Origin: Ctenosaura bakeri
Lineage: Eukaryota; Chordata; Lepidosauria; Squamata; Iguanidae
Direction: 5' to 3'
DNA: 64,000 nt
NCBI GenBank assembly: GCA_948474755.1
Contig: CAOLHI010002130.1
Span: 1 to 64,000, forward strand
Below the pieces are notes generated by a model. It was not told the DNA's origin. It was given only the letters and a program-made list of their open reading frames with translations, and did not search any database. This document shows, in pieces, positions 34,340-45,699 of this stretch (position 1 is the stretch's first letter; each line of letters opens with the position of its first letter). Both the position numbers and the translations under genes were made by a program.

Positions 34340-34970
34340 CTAGTCCAATTTCTGTGTACGGGTTTGAAAGCTGGACAGTGGAGAAAGCTGACAGGAAGGG
34401 CCTTTCCGCACTACACTCTTACAGTGTTATTATTCCACTTTCAACATCCTATGGAATCCTGGGACTTGCAGTTTAGAGATGAGCCTTTAGACTTCTCAGT
34501 CAGAGAACTCTTTGGCCGCAGGAAACTACAAACCCCAGAATTCCACAGGATGTTCAAATTGGAACAATAGCACTGAAACAGTGTAATGCAGAAAGGCCCA
34601 AAGAAAATCAACTCATTTGAAATGTGGTGCTGGAAGAGAATCGTGCAAATACCATGGACTGCTTAAAAGAGAATGGGTCGTAGAGCACATGAAGCCTGAC
34701 ATGTCAGTAAAAGCAAGGATGACTGATGTATTTTGGATATACTATGAGGATGCATGACTCACTGGAAAAGATGATAACGCTTGGTGGGAAGGCAGTAGGA
34801 AAATGGTGCCCACACTACAGGTGGATTGATTCAATCACGGAAGTTGCAGGTACCCTACCTTTGCAGGATCTGAGCATCGCAATGGAATGCTAAGGATTTT
34901 GGAGGTCTCTGATTCATATGGTCACTATTAGTCGATATTGATTTGATGGCAAGTAACAAAAACAAAAGCT
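34340..34970 (+). mobile_element. BovB/RTE LINE C-terminal remnant, split by a MITE
   Basis: The longest BovB piece here. Before the MITE 'ggacagtggagaaagctgac' is in frame with the region after it, which encodes KKINSFEMWCWKRI, then DSLEK, YRWIDSITEV and WRSL, the ordered C-terminal motifs of BovB. Several stops make it inactive. It ends with 'gatttgatggcaagtaacaa'. Confidence 0.8.
34398..34599. mobile_element. Palindromic ~203-bp MITE, copy D (nested in BovB)
   Basis: Left end GGGCCTTTCCGCAC, right end GTAATGCAGAAAGGCCC, with the family's internal arms. Flanks are gaa and aaa. The host BovB reading frame resumes if 202 bp plus three are removed, supporting a 3-bp duplication. Confidence 0.85.
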
Positions 34971-35558
34971 TTGGTTGGGATTAACAATATAATTCAGACA
35001 TCAGAAGACATCTTATATCGAGAAAAATCAGAGCTTTGAAGTAAGTTGTTACAAATAGTGAGCTACTTACAATCATACGTTTTTGCAACAACTAAAGCAG
35101 AACTTAGTTACCTTATGACTGTATCTCTATGAGGAATAATTTAGCCCCTTTTGCAGCAAGACTGGAACTGGCAATAAAACTAAGTTTTATTGTTATCCGA
35201 GGTGGCACATGGGCAGAGGAATGTCATCCGGTTGGAGGGCTAGCTCCTGTTCTGCCCTTTGTGGGTATGGAGGTGATGACAAGTTGAGTGGGAGCACAGT
35301 GTGTTTTGCAGCAAAGACTATGTAGTGTTAAACTGTTTTAAAGGAACTCAGAGTAATTATTTTAGTTATTTTTAAAAAAAAACCTGGAAAGCAAACATTA
35401 AAGAACTGTGGCTGGCATTCTACTTGGGGGTTACATCTTCATAAATGGTCTTCATGTGTGCAAAATGGAACTGAATAGTTTTCCAACATCCATATTCACC
35501 CAGGGGCTGCTATGCTGTTACAACAGATGAGCATTCATTGTGCAAGGATAGCCAATAG

Positions 35559-35643
35559 TGCCAGGGTCCTATGCACAATGTGCATTGATGTGCCAGGGCC
35601 CTATGCACTGATGTGCCAGGGCCCTATGCACAATGGGCATTGA
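35559..35643. repeat. Short tandem repeat with 23- and 32-bp units
   Basis: Three units start 'tgccaggg(t/c)cctatgcac'. Units 1 and 3 carry an extra 'aatg(t/g)gcattga' that unit 2 lacks. The flanks 34975-35550 and 35650-36520 hold no gene or repeat I can name. Confidence 0.75.
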
Positions 35644-36520
35644 TGCCAATTGGGACATTCCCCATGCACATCTGGCCATTGTCTAGGAGGTCTAGGAGCA
35701 CAACAGGAGTACCCAATGCCCCTCAGAAGTGCTTCAGAAGTGCCTGATGAACATTGAAGCACTCTTAATGCCCAGATGGATTTTTGGAATTCACTAACAG
35801 GGTGTCATGGTGTTTCTGCTACACAATTGTGAAGTTTTGAAATATAGGCTGTGATGTAGGATCTTGGCTTGTAACTTTAGGGAAAAATATTGTTTAGGCA
35901 CTGGAACATTTCAAAGTAACTTTCCCAGGTGTAAACCAGACTGTTTGTCCGTCTAGCTCTAACATGCTGTTGATTTTCACTGTTTCAGAGCAGAGTCTTC
36001 TCTAGCTCTCTCCAGGGCTTCAAATGCCGACTTTCAGCATACAGAATATGTGCTATATCACTTACTCTAGATATGATGGCTCTAATGAAAACATTTTTTC
36101 CCAAGGACACAATTTTCTTTCTTTCTCTCTCTTTCTTTTTCCCAGTAAGGAGGAAAAACTGAAACTTTGACTAATGTGGGGGAGGGATCTGATAAAATAT
36201 TCTGTTTTGCAATGAGTGAAATTCTCTTCAGGAGATGCTTTACTATCTCAACACAGCAGAAACTACGTATATTTATCTATAAGGCAGAATACAGGATCCT
36301 AGATAGTGACAGCTGGTGGCTTCCATAGCAATGGGATTGATTCTTTTCCAGGTTTCAATAGTCTGAACTTTAAAAGAGTTACCCATGATGCTATACTCTA
36401 TCCACCTTGGATAGTTCCTCGAAAGACTAATGTCTGAAATTGATTCACCATCCCCTTGATACGGAAGCCATAAGCCACCATTTGATTGGAGAACAAAAAA
36501 TTCTGTTCATTCTGTATATA

Positions 36521-36763
36521 TTTTATTTTTATTTTTTTTATTTATTTGTATCCCGCCTCTCCATGTGGATCGAGGCGGCAAACAACTTACAAATAGCATG
36601 TATTTCGAAACATTTCTATACCTGCCCCCAACAAGCTGGGTACTCATTTTACCGACCTGCGAAAGGATGGAAGGCTGAGTCAGCCTTGGAGCCTGGCAGG
36701 ATCGAACTCACAACCTTGTGGCTTGCAGTACTGGCATTTAACTACTGCGCCACCACTTAGTGG
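36521..36763 (-). mobile_element. Sauria SINE (tRNA head, BovB-type tail)
   Basis: On the minus strand it starts with A box 'tggcgcagtagtt' (near 36740-36752), then B box 'gttcgatcc' (36699-36707), 'gaaggctgac' inverse and 'ggtaaaatgagtacccagct', then 'gttgggggc', then a '...gaggcgggatacaaataaat' end. This is the layout of the squamate Sauria SINE mobilised by BovB. The 106-codon ORF over it is spurious. Confidence 0.85.
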
Positions 36764-36769
36764 CTGTTG

Positions 36770-37785
36770 CCAGTTCATGCAAACTGCAGGCTTCCTGAAC
36801 TCAGTGCTGATAAGAATGAAGGCTAAGCTTCAAAGTAAATCTTTCAGAAATTGATTCTGATCAAAACTTGTAGTGTTAATATTTTCAAGGATATGCTTAT
36901 TGTTTCAGCATGATTTATTATGTATACAGTTAGTATGCCATGTAACGCATGTGAAAGCTCAGTGGTTTAACATATGCTCCCAAGCTAGCCCTCAAGACTG
37001 TGACTGTATAAGGTTGTTTCTGTACAAATCATGCAATTTGTTTTATAATAAAATCTGGCTTTCTGTTTTCATTTTTTTAAAACCTGCTTCTTAAATGGTA
37101 AAATTGGAGTTGTATCTGCTTAGATAGCAAAAAGTGCAGAAATTTTCAATGTTATCTTTGACACAGAATATTTGCACAATTTTGCAAACACAAACTAAAC
37201 ACTTTGCATTTCATAAATTGGCCAAACAGTAGCATTTTATATGCTAAGTTCTGAATGAAACATTTTAAGCTAAAACAAGAGAATCAGTTTATCTGTGATA
37301 TGAAAATAAGTACTGCTTTTATTTTAATTTCCCCCAAATTTCCATTCCCCCACTCCACCAAGGGAAAGTACAATGAGATCCTACATGGGGGTTGTCTAGT
37401 GGAAATCTCGGCATCTGAGATTACACAGTGATTGTTCTATGCAATTTTTGTGTTGAATGGCAGTGTTGCACAACTGAATGATGGTCACCAAAAGGGCAAC
37501 TGAAGGTAGAGCTGAATGCACATGAACATGCACATCTGCATAAACGTGCATATCTGGATACACAATGGTATTTTGTGGGCAACTCCACTGCAGTAAACTT
37601 AAAGTAAAAGCAGATGATTTGCATTAGATAAGAATGTTCAACTTTTTCTGTGAGACAACCTCCTCATGTGTAAGACACCATTAGGATTGTATCCCAAATG
37701 TACTTTCTTCCCATGGCTTCAAAATTTCTAGAAATTTTGTACTCTACCGCTAAGCAACACCCCAGCTCACTAGAGGGAAGGACAG
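36770..37785. other. Unannotated AT-rich stretch
   Basis: No gene is recognised. Between 37440 and 37600 TGCA-containing words recur ('gtgttgcacaactgaatgat', 'gcacatgaacatgcacatct'), similar to the tracts at 9.4 and 41.4 kb. Confidence 0.45.
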
Positions 37786-37925
37786 GAAGCTGCCCAATGC
37801 TACGTCAGGTCTCTGGTCCATCTAGACCAATCACACCCATTCAGGGTGGCACCAGATGTCACAACAATGTGGAACAGATCTCCAGCTCTAACTAGTGATA
37901 CTTTAGATTAAAGCTGGGACCTTTG
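37786..37925 (-). mobile_element. tRNA-derived SINE, second type, diverged
   Basis: 'ggaagctgcccaatgctacg', 'ctggtccatctagaccaatc' and 'gctgggacctttggcatgcc' occur in the order of a reversed SINE whose head resembles 'gtagctcagtggtagagcat' and whose tail is '...ataaggcagcttcctatg'. The 53.3 kb copy is clearer. Confidence 0.5.
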
Positions 37926-37953
37926 GCATGCCACAGATGTCTTCTGAGATATT

Positions 37954-38358
37954 AGGGCTGCCAGGTGTCCCTTATTGAAATGAATGTCCCTTATCTGAGA
38001 GTCATAAAAGTTTTCCCTTATAGGTCTGGCAGCTGTACCTGATTATAAGGAAGTCCGCAATTTAAGGTTTGGATAGCTTTTCCTTTTATATAAACTGAAT
38101 ACAATGCAAAAAAAAAGTTTCCATATTTTGGGATGTGGCCCTACATAAAGACAAAAAAAATGAGTACCATGTAATTTATGAATATATACAGTATGTTGAT
38201 TTTATAGAAGAATACATAGCTAGGTTAACTGAAATCAGTACTTTCACTTGGTATTTAGCTAGATCACAAACTTGTTAGTAGCTGCTTCCCAATTGTTAAC
38301 TATGTATGTCGTGAATTTTGACTGTCCCTTATTGCTGTTTTGAAAACCTGGCAGCACA
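37954..38358. mobile_element. hAT-like non-autonomous element, ~405 bp
   Basis: Left 'agggctgccaggt' pairs with right 'acctggcagcaca'; the inner ten bases match exactly. 'gtcccttatt' occurs just inside both ends, in direct orientation. The left flank 'agatatt' and right flank 'agacatg' could be a decayed 8-bp duplication. It has no coding capacity. Confidence 0.6.
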
Positions 38359-38433
38359 AGACATGATCATGTCCTCACTGGGTTGGAAACAGGCCATAGC
38401 ACTGTTTAGAGATGGCAAGGAGCATGGACTCAC

Positions 38434-38639
38434 TTGAATTTTCTGGCTTCCTTGGTTTTAAAAACTTGAGATTTCTTTTGGCAATGTTGTCTGAAGCAGA
38501 AGCAGAATTCCTCTCTTTCATTTGCTGCTTGCCTCCCATCCGCTCCATCAGCTTCCTCAATATATTTAACTGCAAAGGGACCTTGGATGTTGAGTCTGAA
38601 AGAACTTCCTGAGGTTCTTTGACAATGCCCCCTTTCTCT
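38434..38639 (-). other. Speculative protein-coding exon
   Basis: On the minus strand a 30-base pyrimidine-rich tract (38643-38680) leads to an AG acceptor at 38641-38640. A reading frame stays open for 206 nt, and CAA/GTGAGT at 38436-38428 is a strong 5' splice-site match. The frame encodes a basic, helix-prone peptide (…LQLNILRKLMERMGGKQQ…, …IAKRNLKFLKPRKPE…) with dibasic sites that I cannot match to any family. Open frames of this length occur by chance, no partner exon was found, and a retrocopy is also possible. Confidence 0.15.
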
Positions 38640-39829
38640 CTCCATTGGAGAGGGAAGGAAGAGGAGGACAAGAAGAGCAAAGAGATGCAGGAACCTCATC
38701 CCACAAAAGAAGGTAATCTTGTTAACCTCTATCTCTAGGCATTCCATGGAGTCACCACCTTTAATGAAGCAAAAAGAGAGAGAACCAACCTCCACTGCAA
38801 AATGAGGCCTTTACATGATCACCTCTAACTGTAGGGGGAAATACTACACACAGAGAGAGACACCTTTATCTCTTGCCCCATCCTTTTCTCTTTGTATTCC
38901 TTTAATGGTCAGAATTCGAGGAAATCTGGAAGGGGGTAACTAACACTACAGCAGAAATAGAATAGCTTCACTTTAAGCAATGAATTTTTAATAAGCTGAG
39001 ACTGCAGAGGGAACATCAGGCCAAGATCCGTGCTGTTTATCTGATGGGGAAGGTCAGTGATTGAATGAAGGGAGGGCATGGATGAGAGAACAGATCTGAC
39101 AAGGCTCTTCAGCTGAGATTTCAGCTTCTTACATACAAGCATACTGTAACTTATTCCAGCTTTCTCTCCAATGTAGGAATGTTCATATGTTCACATATTC
39201 ACACACTTCACAGAAAAATCATGGAGACTGTTGTAATCTCATTTGGCAGCAAATAAGAGGGATAATAATATCTTTCATCTTGATGGTATGAGATCAGTTT
39301 CACATTATCACAACCTAACATTATCCCATACAAACCTGCATTCTCATACAATCCCATACAAAGACATGGGGTGCACATTTATATACCATTTCTCCCACTG
39401 ATACTGCTGGTTTCCAAATCAATTTCAGGTGTCCAAGGTGTGGTTCAACACCTTGCATAGCTCATTTAAAGTTTGAGGTGAACCTGGAGCAGATTAAGCA
39501 CCCCACTGACATGGAAATTACCTGCTGTCAGCATTTTCTCCTTCACTGCTAGCTCTTGCCATGACTTTTCACCACCACTTATCTGTGCCACCCTACTTCT
39601 GACTGTGTACCTTGTATTTTCAATGCTAGCATTCTTGGATGCTTTGCCTTTGTGTGACAATGCAAGAGCATGTGTAAGATCTGAAAGGTGAGAGGCTCAA
39701 CTCATGTTTGTTTGAATGTGGGTAAGACCTGTTGCATATCTCTGAGTCTTCAATTCATATTCTAGTAAATAGTCATGTTCAAATAAACCTCATTGCTCAA
39801 CATGGGGAGGTCAGGCACTAGGAATGCCA

Positions 39830-39995
39830 GACTGGAAACCGGAGAGGGCCCTTGTAGCTTTAATGGTTGTATGGAAGAGGAAATTCCACCAGATGCTGAT
39901 TGTTACCTGGTTGCTTGACAAGCAACACCTGCTAAAATTCCATCTCCTACATCACCATTAAAGATACAGGAGCCCTCTTAAGTTTTCACTCTGTC
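39830..39995. mobile_element. Palindromic MITE of another family
   Basis: The left arm 'gagagggcccttgtagcttt' plus 'aatggtt' matches the complement of the right arm 'catcaccattaaagatacag' plus 'gagccctctt' over about 40 bp, with mismatches. The centre (39870-39950) is unique. No clear target duplication is seen. Confidence 0.5.
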
Positions 39996-39999
39996 AATC

Positions 40000-41380
40000 C
40001 CATTGGGCACATAAAGTGGGTCAGCTTGCTACACACAAGGCTGTGCAGGTTGAATGCATTGTTCTAACATCTGAACAGGTCTAGAACTTCAACAGAATGC
40101 TACAATTTTACTACACAGAGTGCTACTCACACCACAACTTATAAAAATCATTCCACAGAAACCTTGCTGTGTCAAACATGCTTGACATGCCATATACTAT
40201 CATTGCCAGTGAGGTAACAGCCAGAATTTACTTACCATGAAAAAACTAATTAGACCACATTAAGTCATTAGCATTTCCTGCTTAAATACAAGCAATCCAC
40301 AGATGCCAGAAAGTTATGGAGTATGAAGATACCTTGGATAGGCCTTACATATTAGGAGAAATGTACAAGTAGCCCTCAGGCAGGCATTTCTTGTGGCAGT
40401 CAAGTGAGGCTGCTGTTTTTGTTGGGCTGGGCATTTACTGGGCCTCCATCTCTGAAAAGACACTCCTGGCATCTTGAGGAAATAGGTCCACTAATGCCAC
40501 TCTCTCAAGGGTATAGGATACCCCCTTTACAACCACCCCATCCAGGGTTTCTGGAAACAGTTTGCTCTTCTGGGCTGCTCAGCCTGGGGGAAGCTCTAGC
40601 TCCTCCTCTTCCAGGGAAGAATGAGAAGATGGTTTTATTTATATGTTCAGGACTGCTCATATAGATAGAAGTTTCATAAATATAAAAAACAAAATGGCCA
40701 GAATTGTTAATAATGGGGAAAGTAGCAGTAGAACACTTAGTAGCTGCCTATTTATATTCTTTCTTCCCTAAAAAAGTATAAATGAGTAAAGGGAAGGATC
40801 TAGAAAAACTCATGAGATAGTTAAATCAAATTCAAACAACTAAGCAATGCTGTATTGGGTTTGTTGTTTGGGTCATTTGAAATTACCAGTGATTTCAGCC
40901 ACACTCTTTTCTTTGTAAAATCTTTTCTCATATGCTTTTGCCTTCTTACTTTTTTCCTATGCAAACTCTATATATTATGCTTATCTCTGAAGTGATGACT
41001 GCATTTCCTCCAACTCTCACTGTTTTGATACGGGACGGTCTCTACCTTCTGGTACATGTGTGGCATGAATTATGATCCCTATTTTCCTTCCATGGGGGGC
41101 AGGGGGACATAAGCTCAATAAGTTTGGGCATGAGCTGGCAGCTTAACACTGATGGCCTTAGAGCAGAATTTGGGGTCAGATGTCCAGGACTTCATCTAGA
41201 AGCATGAAAGGGGGAGTCCCCAAATGCAAGATTAACTTAACACACTTCAGAGTAAATGAAATGATACACAGAGGCTGGCATACTGTTAGTGACATATGTA
41301 TGTGTAAATCACACTACATGTGCGGTGTGAATTATTCGCCATGGTGCAATAGATGTATTCTTCCAGCAGTGACAGAAGTG
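40000..41380. other. Unannotated stretch
   Basis: No gene, RNA or recognised repeat is visible. ORFs are below 90 codons and lack domains. Confidence 0.5.
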
Positions 41381-41383
41381 AAA

Positions 41384-41493
41384 TTGTGCATATTGCATCG
41401 ATGAGCATTGCAGTTATACATTGCAATTACTCATTGTGGTTGTGCACTGAACACTGCAGGTGCACATTATGCACTGCAACTGCATATTGCACA
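41384..41493. repeat. Degenerate TGCA-rich minisatellite
   Basis: Repeated words 'attgtgcatattgcat', 'cattgcagttatacattgca', 'actgcaggtgcacattatgc' and 'actgcaactgcatattgca' have a spacing of roughly 18-24 bp. Composition matches the tracts at 9.4 and 20.4 kb. Confidence 0.5.
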
Positions 41494-41916
41494 GCTATGC
41501 CCAGTCATTGACAATTGTTTCAAACGTTGCTATTCTGCATGGGGGTTGTGTAGCATGTGGATATTTATGCTACACCAATGGGATGTTGGATCAAAACCAG
41601 TAATGTTCTTTCAACTAGTAGAGAACTTGTACTATGTCTATTCAATCAACATATTAAGAGACTTTTACAAACCTGGCAAGACACTCCATGGCTGAAGATT
41701 TTGGGACAAATATTTAGGGCATGCTCTCAGTCAATGTAGAATCCAGGTGGGCTTACTGAGCCTCACTGCCCTGTATAAACTGTGAACACAACCTAACACT
41801 GTGTTCAGACACCCCTTCTATTTCTACTACTGTGATTTATTTTTATTGCATTTGTACACTGTTTAAGAACTACAGATTTCTTTACATTTTTCATTTGGAT
41901 TACATTAAATAACTTT

Positions 41917-42416
41917 GGCCCTTTTCACATGCGGGGAGCCAAAACGGGGTGGTGCACACAGGGGCGGAGATTACCTGCGTGCGGTTTTCTCCGCCCCTGC
42001 TCTGTCCCTGCGGGGAGCGCGGCTCCGCCGCTCCACACGCCGCTGAATTTCGGCGGCATTCGGTGGTGTTCGGCGGCGCCCAAAATGGCGGCTGGTGGCT
42101 TCCGGCGGCGCTCCGCCAATCAGGGCAGCGCGCCAGCCGGAAGCCCGCCCCCGGACAGATCTGCAGAGACACACTAATGCGTCTCTGCAGATTCACACCA
42201 GGAGCATTAGTGTGGGCGAGTTTCATAAAAACCACCTGGGAAGGTGGTTTTTAAAAAACTCGCAGCGCCACCCTTGCGGCGGCACTCGAGCAGCACTAGA
42301 GCGGTTGGAGGTGTGGAGCCTCACCTTTTCCAACCGCACTAGATCGCCCGGCGGTGTGAACGGCCTCCGTCTCCCATCGTCTGGAGGCGGAGTTTTACCC
42401 CCGTGTGGAAATGGCC
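41917..42416. mobile_element. GC-rich 500-bp DNA transposon with MITE-like termini
   Basis: Left end GGCCCTTTTCACATGCGGGG; the right end read inverted is GGCCATTTCCACACGGGGGT. TTT flanks both sides (41914-41916 and 42417-42419), a 3-bp duplication. The interior is CpG-dense and has large hairpins: 'ctgcagagac' with 'gtctctgcag' (42162-42191) and 'aaaaccacct' with 'aggtggtttt' (42229-42252). The outer 14 bp resemble the ~203-bp MITE, suggesting mobilisation by the same transposase. ORFs up to 111 codons here are compositional. Confidence 0.8.
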
Positions 42417-42418
42417 TT

Positions 42419-42530
42419 TGATTGGTTGTTGTGACGTACGGTGACACTAAGGCAAACCTATCATGGGGTGTTCTTGGCAAGATTTTTTTCAGAAGGGGTT
42501 TCCTAAATTGCCATTGCCCTCTTCTGAAAT
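42419..42530 (-). mobile_element. MIR/CORE-like SINE, 3' half
   Basis: Plus-strand 'ggttgttgtgacgtacggtg', 'aacctatcatggggtgttct' and 'tggcaagatttttttcagaa' are the reversed tail and mid-region. The tRNA head is absent. It abuts the GC-rich transposon. Confidence 0.7.
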
Positions 42531-42942
42531 TTTAACTTTTTTGCACAGTATTAAAGCAGAATTTGTTATTGGTGCTGTATTGTAAAAACTTCCCATAAAC
42601 AAACAAACAGGAAACCAATATTAACACTAGGCTGGATATGTAAAGCAAAGTTGCTAACCCCAAAAGGGAAGGTGGGCCATATGCAATATTTGCATCAGCT
42701 GTGAAGTGGATAGTTAGGAAAGTTGATTAAACCTAGCTCCACAGACAGTCACCTTAGATATCTGTCCCTAAATGAACTCTAAAATGAAATGCACACTGAA
42801 GACGATTGACGATGAGCAAGAAAGACTGTGGATGCCTTTATGCAAGAACATTGGATAAGCGTCCAAGAAACTGGAGAGTTCCCAGGAAGACAGTCTGAAA
42901 AGCACTGCTTTAGATAAGGATTAGATGACATAACAGGCTGTT

Positions 42943-43315
42943 TGCCTTCCAGCTGATCTGGTCTCATACTGTTCTGACAGTTCCAGTTAATCCTCTGTCC
43001 CACTTTTCAGTGGCTTCTAAAATGTCCTGGTTTCCTTCTCCTCCTTTCACTTTCCCACTTTGTCCTCAGTTGCTGCAAACTGAGTTAAAAATGCAAAACT
43101 AATTTGTACTCAATTAATTCAGATGAGGGGGAGAGGAGAACAAGGGGTAGATCTTTATCTTTCTGATATATTCAGGCAAAAGCAAACTGCTGCAGCCTTT
43201 CCTAGCTTGTGTGTTCTCCCTCATTCATAGCTTTTGGTATCTTGACCATACTCCAATGTTGCCTGGCCACATGTGTTCCAGTTTTCATCTGTGAAATGAA
43301 ATATGGAGAGTATGG
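42943..43315 (-). mobile_element. Non-autonomous hAT-like element, ~375-bp family, copy 4
   Basis: The reverse complement carries the landmarks in order: 'cacagatgaaaactggaaca', 'gaacacacaagctaggaaag', 'gctgcagcagtttgcttttg', 'ctcagtttgcagcaactga' and 'gggacattttagaagccact'. Its left terminus (right side here) reads 'atactctccatatttca'. Confidence 0.7.
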
Positions 43316-43794
43316 TGATGTCTACTGTAAAAACATCAGCTAGAGACAGTGATTCTTGAAGCAATTGTCACTAAATGTGCGTATGGACATTCAAGAAGGT
43401 AAATTGCAAGGGAAAGTACAAAATCTGCATACTCCATTCCCACAAAAATCTAAGTTTTCTTCCTGTGTCTTGACTGAGCCAGAAAACCATGAAGAAAACT
43501 GAGACAGTTTTGTTGAGTTAGGCAAGCAAGCTGGGTAGGGTCTAAAACAGGCAAATGTCATTGAAAGTGTGACTTTTTGGAGCTTGACTGAAGAGGGGAA
43601 ATAATCTATTTAATTATTTTGAAAAGAACTAAATTGGATGAGTCCAATTCTGCATTCAGGAGAGAAGAGCAAAAGAGGCTAATTCATAACACAACACTGC
43701 CCCTGATTTCAGCAGAAGCCCTAAATTCTATTTTGAATTTAGAAGTCTTTTATGACTATAAAGAGTACATATGTCAAGGAACTGAAAAGTTCTA

Positions 43795-44040
43795 GGGTGT
43801 CTCCACACTGCATACTTATAGCACTTTGATGTCACTTGAACAATCATGGCTTCATTCTTTGAAAGCCTGGGAACTGTAGTTTTGTGAGATGCTTAGATTC
43901 TTTTGGAAACAAGCACTAGAGGGTTCCAGCAGAGAAATCTTATCCACTAGAACAAATTACAAATCTCATAATTCTGCCGGATGGCATAACAATGGTGGAC
44001 TATGTACCAAACAGCCACAATAGTGACATGTGGATACACC
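43795..44040. mobile_element. MITE related to the hAT/MITE group
   Basis: The left end 'ggtgtctccacac' is complementary to the right end 'atgtggatacacc'. Interior words 'ctgggaactgtagttttgtg' and 'acaaatctcataattctgcc' are the two halves of the 'actacaactcccag.attc' palindrome common in lizard MITEs. Target duplication is unclear. Confidence 0.55.
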
Positions 44041-44099
44041 TGCTGGTTACAAAATGGTGCTTATATGAGAGAAATGTAGTTATGTGGTTCTGGTGTATA

Positions 44100-44470
44100 T
44101 GACATTCAGTATACAGGGAAGGAGCAGTGGCTCATTTGGCAGGCATGGAGAAGAAAGTCAGTGGCGGCGGGGAAGGTTACTACCAAGATTTCATTCTAGA
44201 GATGTATAAGGAAATAATCAACTCTGCGAGAGAGAGTGAAAAATGCAGGCATCAAAGGGATAAAAGGGATTTTAAAGTAAAGATGTAAAGCATTGATTAG
44301 GAAGGCAAACATGACAGAAGGAAAAAAAAGGGGGGGCGGAGAGAGAAGACAAAATTGCCCATGGGATGAATAAAACAATAAAAGATTTGTTCTAAGTAGA
44401 AAAAGGAGGAGAGATTAGCAGAGTGTGCAAGTGTGTGAGAGTGTGTGTGTTTGAATCACGGCAAAATTAT
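44100..44470. other. Purine-rich unannotated stretch
   Basis: Strong A/G bias on the plus strand with runs such as 'ggaaaaaaaagggggggcgg' and a short GT run near 44440. No gene is recognised. Confidence 0.5.
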
Positions 44471-44902
44471 ACAAGGTAGTGAATAAAAGAGGCAGAAGAG
44501 CCTAGATAGGGTAGGACAATTTCTTCTGGAAAGATCTGTAAGGGAGGCCCCAGAGGTGAAAATGTAGAAGTGATGGTCTCCTTTATAGCAGGATTCAGAA
44601 GAAACTGATTCAAATTAACATTAGTTATTCCTAAGGAAGTCTCTGTGTGTGCGCTCATTGATAGAGCATGATAAAGAAGGTTTTTTTCCCCTTAAGTGTA
44701 GAAACCTGAGCATAAACTCAGTTCATACGCACAAGAAAAAGTTTCACTGCTACAGAAGAGAACTCCAGCAGCCATAGCCACTATTGGAGGGTCCTCCCAC
44801 ATGCTATAGGTCACAGCCTCACTGTGGTGTTCACTGAGCATCAGTCTATCACTCTGGCACTGGTGGCCTTATGGTCAAAAACTGGGAAAAGTTAGACACA
44901 CT

Positions 44903-45340
44903 ACAGTCCTCTCTCCACATTTGCTGGTTTGACCTTTGCAAATTTGATTGTTTGCAAGGATCACATGTGCCTTCTCTCCTCATTCTCTCTTTCATGTGTT
45001 TTGCTGGACACAGAGAAGGAAGGCAAGTGCCTAGGCAAAAGGCAAGGGAATGTGTGGGGAAGCACACTCAAGCCTTCCTTCTCCTCACTGGAGCCCACCC
45101 TCCCTTTTTCTGGCCTCTGGCCCTGGTGCTGAGAACTCACACCGAGGCAACAGGCAAGGGAATGGGAAAGAAAACTTGTGTGAACCTTCCTTTTTCTTCC
45201 AGAGGTCCCCCCTCCCATTCCCTTGCCTCTGGCCCTAACATGCAAAAAGCAAGGGAATGGGAGGGGGATCACATGGGGGAGTTATTTGCGGTTTCCACAC
45301 TTTTGTGAGTGTTCTGCATCCCAGACCCTCACAAAATTAG
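44903..45340 (+). mobile_element. DNA-transposon-like repeat with internal duplication
   Basis: The left end 'acagtcctctctccacattt' with 'gctggtttgacctttgc' matches 17221. The right side contains 'tttgcggtttccacactttt' and 'cagaccctcacaaaatt', which roughly mirror the left. The interior repeats 'ggcaagggaatg(t)g(g)' three times in direct or inverted form (near 45044, 45151 and 45250), plus 'cttgcctctggccct'. The 145-codon ORF over it is the longest in the window but is repeat-derived. Confidence 0.45.
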
Positions 45341-45699
45341 TGCTGCCACTGCATTAACTGGAACCCATTCTTCCGTGCTCTTTGAGCTGTAGCTGAGGCT
45401 AAAAATCATTGGTGGTGCTATGAGCACTACAGACCTATATTAAATTAGAGTGCATCCAGACTGATTGCAAAATCCCAGATTTTCTTCCAGTTCTTTCCAA
45501 TTTTATAATGTGTTAAAATTAGACTACCTGGGGAACTGGTATAAAAAGTTTGACTGTACATGGAGTTGACAGAAAATATTCTCGGATAAACAAAGCATGT
45601 ATGGGTTTCCAAAATAAATGTGGAAAGAATGGGAATAAAATCTGGAACCTTCTGGTCTTTTTAATTAGTCTGGATGTGCCCTCAATGTCAGCATAACTA

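Noticed and set aside
36440..36760. 106-codon ORF
   Set aside because: Most of it is antisense to a Sauria SINE.
41900..42421. CpG-dense segment resembling a CpG-island promoter, with four overlapping ORFs over 80 codons
   Set aside because: It is bounded by inverted termini and a 3-bp duplication, so it is a transposon; the ORFs follow from GC content.
44871..45308. Longest plus-strand ORF (145 codons)
   Set aside because: It lies on a repetitive element with internal duplications, overlaps open frames on the other strand and shows no domain.
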